Source of the DNA: Ktedonosporobacter rubrisoli
Lineage (GTDB): Bacteria; Chloroflexota; Ktedonobacteria; Ktedonobacterales; Ktedonobacteraceae
Assembly: GCF_004208415.1 (NCBI RefSeq)
Contig: NZ_CP035758.1
Span: forward strand, 3,968,001 to 4,032,000
Length of the DNA stretch: 64,000 bases
Direction of reading: 5' to 3'
Part shown: positions 61,610 to 64,000 of the stretch, piece by piece
How positions within the stretch are numbered: position 1 is the first letter of the stretch
How the letters are laid out: the number at the start of each line of letters is the position of its first letter
Translations under genes and position numbers: made by a program
The notes under the pieces: model-generated
Databases searched by the model: none
The model's input: only the letters and a program-made list of their open reading frames with translations
What the model was told of the DNA's origin: nothing

Positions 61610-62448
61610 ATGCACAATCCATCACCTCATACTACAAACATTACTGCTGGTACTCACCATGCAAATTTTCAAGCCGGCCCCTCAGGTATTCTGCACGTCA
61701 GCAAACTTACTAAGAGCTATGGACTTCGCGCACAAGGGTAACTGCAACGGCCTTGAATGAGCTGGACCTGCAAGTGCAGCAGCGCGATTTTGTGAGCATT
61801 ATGGGACCATCCGGCAGTGGAAAATCCACGCTGCTCAATCTACTAGCAGGGCTTGATAGGCCTTCTAGCGGCGAAATCTGGCTGAACGGACAGAATATGG
61901 CAACACTACGACCGGACCAGCTGGCGCTATTTCGTCGGCGCAACCTTGGCTTTGTTTTTCAAGATTTTAACTTGCTCGATACCCTCACACTGGCCGAGAA
62001 TATAGCCCTACCACTGAGTTTAGATGGGCACAAAGACGCGACCATGCGCACACGGGTAAAGCAGATCATGAGCATGCTAGGTATAGAGCAGTTTATGGAT
62101 CGCTTTCCCTACGAAGTTTCGGGAGGACAGCAACAACGTGCCGCCGTGGCGCGCGCAGTCATTCATTCCCCTCAACTTATCCTGGCAGATGAACCAACCG
62201 GCAATTTGGATTCGGCCTCGACCCACGCTCTGCTAGAAGTTTTCCAGCGCCTCAATAGTGAACTCGGGGCAACGCTTCTTGTCGTTACCCATGATCCCCT
62301 GACGGCTAGCTTTAGCAATCGCATTATCTTCATTAAGGATGGGCGCGTCTTTACGCACCTGGAGCGCCAGGGGCATGCCCGACAGCAATTCTTCTCCCAT
62401 ATTCTACAGATGCTCGCTCGCCTGGAGGGAAATCATGGAGTGGCATAG
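61610..62448 (+). pseudogene. ABC transporter ATPase, BceA/LolD-type (frameshifted)
   Basis: From ATG 61610 the frame reads ...GILHVSKLTKSYGLRAQG, then a stop; the next frame continues VTATALNELDLQVQQRDFVS and the whole ATPase. One G missing in GGG (61736-61738) explains it. The core has Walker A GPSGSGKST, the Q-loop FVFQDFNL, signature VSGGQQQRAAVARA and Walker B LILADEPTGNLD. It is a MacB/LolD/Bce-type ATPase. Possibly only sequence error. TTG 61753 would give a truncated form. It overlaps the permease gene by 14 bp. Confidence 0.85.
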
Positions 62449-64000
62449 CCTCATCATAAAGAATATCCGGCGCAACCTTCGTCGCTACCTTGGGTACTTG
62501 CTTGCCAGCACTGTCGCGATCCTCTGCTTCTGTATGTTTATTATCTTTGCCGCTAATCCCGAAGTAGCTCATGGCAAGGCGCCATCTTCCGCACGCGTAC
62601 TCTTCACGATCAGTCAAGGTATTATTGCAATTTTCGCCCTCTTCTTCATCTTCTACTTTCATGCAGCATTGATCCGGCTGCGCAATAAAGAGTTCGGGCT
62701 ACTGCTTACGCTTGGTGTCACGCGCCGCCAGCTTGGTTTGATGATCTTTTATGAAAGCCTTTTTATCGGTGTACTGGCACTCGTAGCCGGCATTGGGCTT
62801 GGCATTCTTGCTTCTATTCCATTTACCCAGGCTGTTAGCGCCCTGTTAGAGTTGCCCAGGAGCATCTCTTTTAACTTGCAGCCTGCAGCTCTGCTCACCA
62901 CTCTACTCCTCTTCGGCACAATCTTCTTGCTTGATGCGTTATTGATCTCCTTACGTGTGAGCTTACGCACGCCTCGCATGTTGCTATTAGGAGCACGCGA
63001 GCGGCAACGGCCTCCACGGGCGAGCTGGTGGAAAGTATTGTTTGGCCTGCTCAGTCTTGCAGCTGCCTACAGTATGGCAACTATGTTTAGCAATTTGCTT
63101 ATATTCAATGCATTACCGATCATTGCTCTGACCATTATCGGTACCTACTTCCTGTTTAGCCAGATCTTCGTCATGCTATTGAACGCGCTACGCCGCCGCT
63201 CACTGGCAGGAATCAGGCTGCTAACAGTCTCACGCCTGGCTTATCGCATGAGCGACTACTCGCGCATGATCACGACGGTAACTACGCTCAGCGCTATAGT
63301 TCTGGTGGGCATGGCGAGCGTCTTTGGGGTACAGCAATCTATGGCCGCCAGTATGCTCAAATTAACGCCATTCTCGCTCGAATATATCAGCGGCCCTGGC
63401 CAGACTTTCCCATTGAGCGCTCAGCAGGTGCGCGCTACTTTGAGCAAGCATCATTTCACGCTGCAAGAGGAGCTTGCAACCCCTGTTCTCACGGGTCTGC
63501 TTACCCATCAGGCAAAGGAACTGCCTGTCACTGTGCTCTCACTCTCTCAATATCGCCACTTGCGCGGGTCGCTCTTACAGCTCTACCCTGCTTGGGGAGA
63601 CAACCTGGATCAAGCATCCTCCCTGGCTAACGGGCAGGCTTACTTCTATGCGCCGCCCTACGTTTCCGACTTGTCCAGCGTTGTTGATGGCAAATATATT
63701 ACATTAAAAACTGATAAGCTCCTGCAGTCCCTGACCATCGAGACTGGACATGCCATGGTCTTCAATATGGACTTGCCAGACTTGAGCAGCTTTCTCGTGG
63801 TCATCAACGACACTACCTACGCCCAGATGGATAAAGTTGTGGCTCCAAACCTGCACAAACAAATCTATAGTTTCGCAGTACAGGAGTGGCGGCAGATGCG
63901 TCCGGCCGTCGATGAACTACGCAGCTCACTCACAGGGCAGCAGCAAGCACAATTCAGCGAGATTTATACTCCCTATAACGCGAATATGCAGACTTTCTCG
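62435..64000 (+). CDS. ABC transporter permease, BceB/FtsX-type (cut by window end)
   Basis: ATG 62435 opens a frame that stays open to 64000 (522 residues visible). Four N-terminal TM helices are seen (for example LGYLLASTVAILCFCMFIIF and GIIAIFALFFIFYFHAALI), with the FtsX motif RLRNKEFGLLLTLGVTRRQL. A TM pair and a long extracellular domain (from about residue 315) follow, as in the BceB bacitracin-exporter group. GGAGG is 6 bases before the start. It is translationally coupled with the ATPase, with which it forms an exporter or resistance module. Confidence 0.88.
   Translation, partial: MEWHSLIIKNIRRNLRRYLGYLLASTVAILCFCMFIIFAANPEVAHGKAPSSARVLFTISQGIIAIFALFFIFYFHAALIRLRNKEFGLLLTLGVTRRQLGLMIFYESLFIGVLALVAGIGLGILASIPFTQAVSALLELPRSISFNLQPAALLTTLLLFGTIFLLDALLISLRVSLRTPRMLLLGARERQRPPRASWWKVLFGLLSLAAAYSMATMFSNLLIFNALPIIALTIIGTYFLFSQIFVMLLNALRRRSLAGIRLLTVSRLAYRMSDYSRMITTVTTLSAIVLVGMASVFGVQQSMAASMLKLTPFSLEYISGPGQTFPLSAQQVRATLSKHHFTLQEELATPVLTGLLTHQAKELPVTVLSLSQYRHLRGSLLQLYPAWGDNLDQASSLANGQAYFYAPPYVSDLSSVVDGKYITLKTDKLLQSLTIETGHAMVFNMDLPDLSSFLVVINDTTYAQMDKVVAPNLHKQIYSFAVQEWRQMRPAVDELRSSLTGQQQAQFSEIYTPYNANMQTFS

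Noticed and set aside
1..64000. CRISPR arrays and tRNA or rRNA genes
   Set aside because: No regularly spaced identical repeats and no T-arm/anticodon pattern were found on reading; the only tandem repeats are the 59-bp operator units and the precursor genes.

Overview
The window reads as a chromosomal piece of a Ktedonobacteria-type Chloroflexota (moderate confidence). Reasons: roughly 50-54% G+C by eye; oversized NB-ARC/TPR and MalT/LuxR signalling regulators; a membrane-anchored FG-GAP protein and a YCF48/BNR-like propeller lipoprotein; an ECF41 sigma factor; ISKra4- and Tn3-type mobile DNA; and a Gram-positive style GlpP antiterminator system. No rRNA, tRNA or CRISPR array was found.

Layout. 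1-5846 is a ribosomally synthesised peptide (RiPP) locus: the end of a SPASM radical-SAM maturase, five tandem precursor peptides, a terpenoid-synthase-like enzyme (alpha-type prenyl synthase region plus a squalene-cyclase-like region with a DxDD motif, frameshifted), a CPBP membrane protease and an M50 membrane protease with a PqqD-like N-terminus. 5863-6846 is glucokinase. 7438-9296 is a small gene split by an ISKra4-type insertion sequence with 25-bp inverted repeats. 9391-26461 holds mostly housekeeping and accessory genes: HTH protein, DUF4342, EVE, class IV and GABA aminotransferases, HhH protein, MFS exporter, geranylgeranyl-reductase-like flavoprotein (frameshifted), glutaredoxin, pantothenate kinase, class V aminotransferase, ornithine cyclodeaminase-like protein, BNR lipoprotein, MBL hydrolase and a response regulator.

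26650-31023 looks like an imported, more G+C-rich block: alpha/beta hydrolase, truncated tautomerase, NB-ARC regulator and a Tn3 transposase relic. 31106-44374 has a giant LuxR regulator, a GH-A clan glycosidase-like protein, a DmpA-type peptidase, a MarR regulator behind a duplicated promoter/operator, a GT9 transferase, an FAD amine-oxidase-like protein with an ECF41 sigma factor, HU and an FG-GAP protein. 44783-51374 has ctaA, rluD-lspA-dksA-like, glgB and a LOG protein.

51435-58436 is a glycerol regulon read on the minus strand: glpP, glpK, glpF, glpD (frameshifted), dhaK, dhaL. A sigma70-like promoter and a terminator hairpin precede glpP, which fits GlpP antitermination. plsY, an M48 protease and a BceAB-like ABC exporter (ATPase frameshifted, permease cut by the window edge) close the window.

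Four genes (terpenoid-synthase-like gene, flavoprotein, glpD, ABC ATPase) are each broken by what looks like the loss of one base in a short G/C run. That shared pattern points to sequence error at least as much as to real gene decay.
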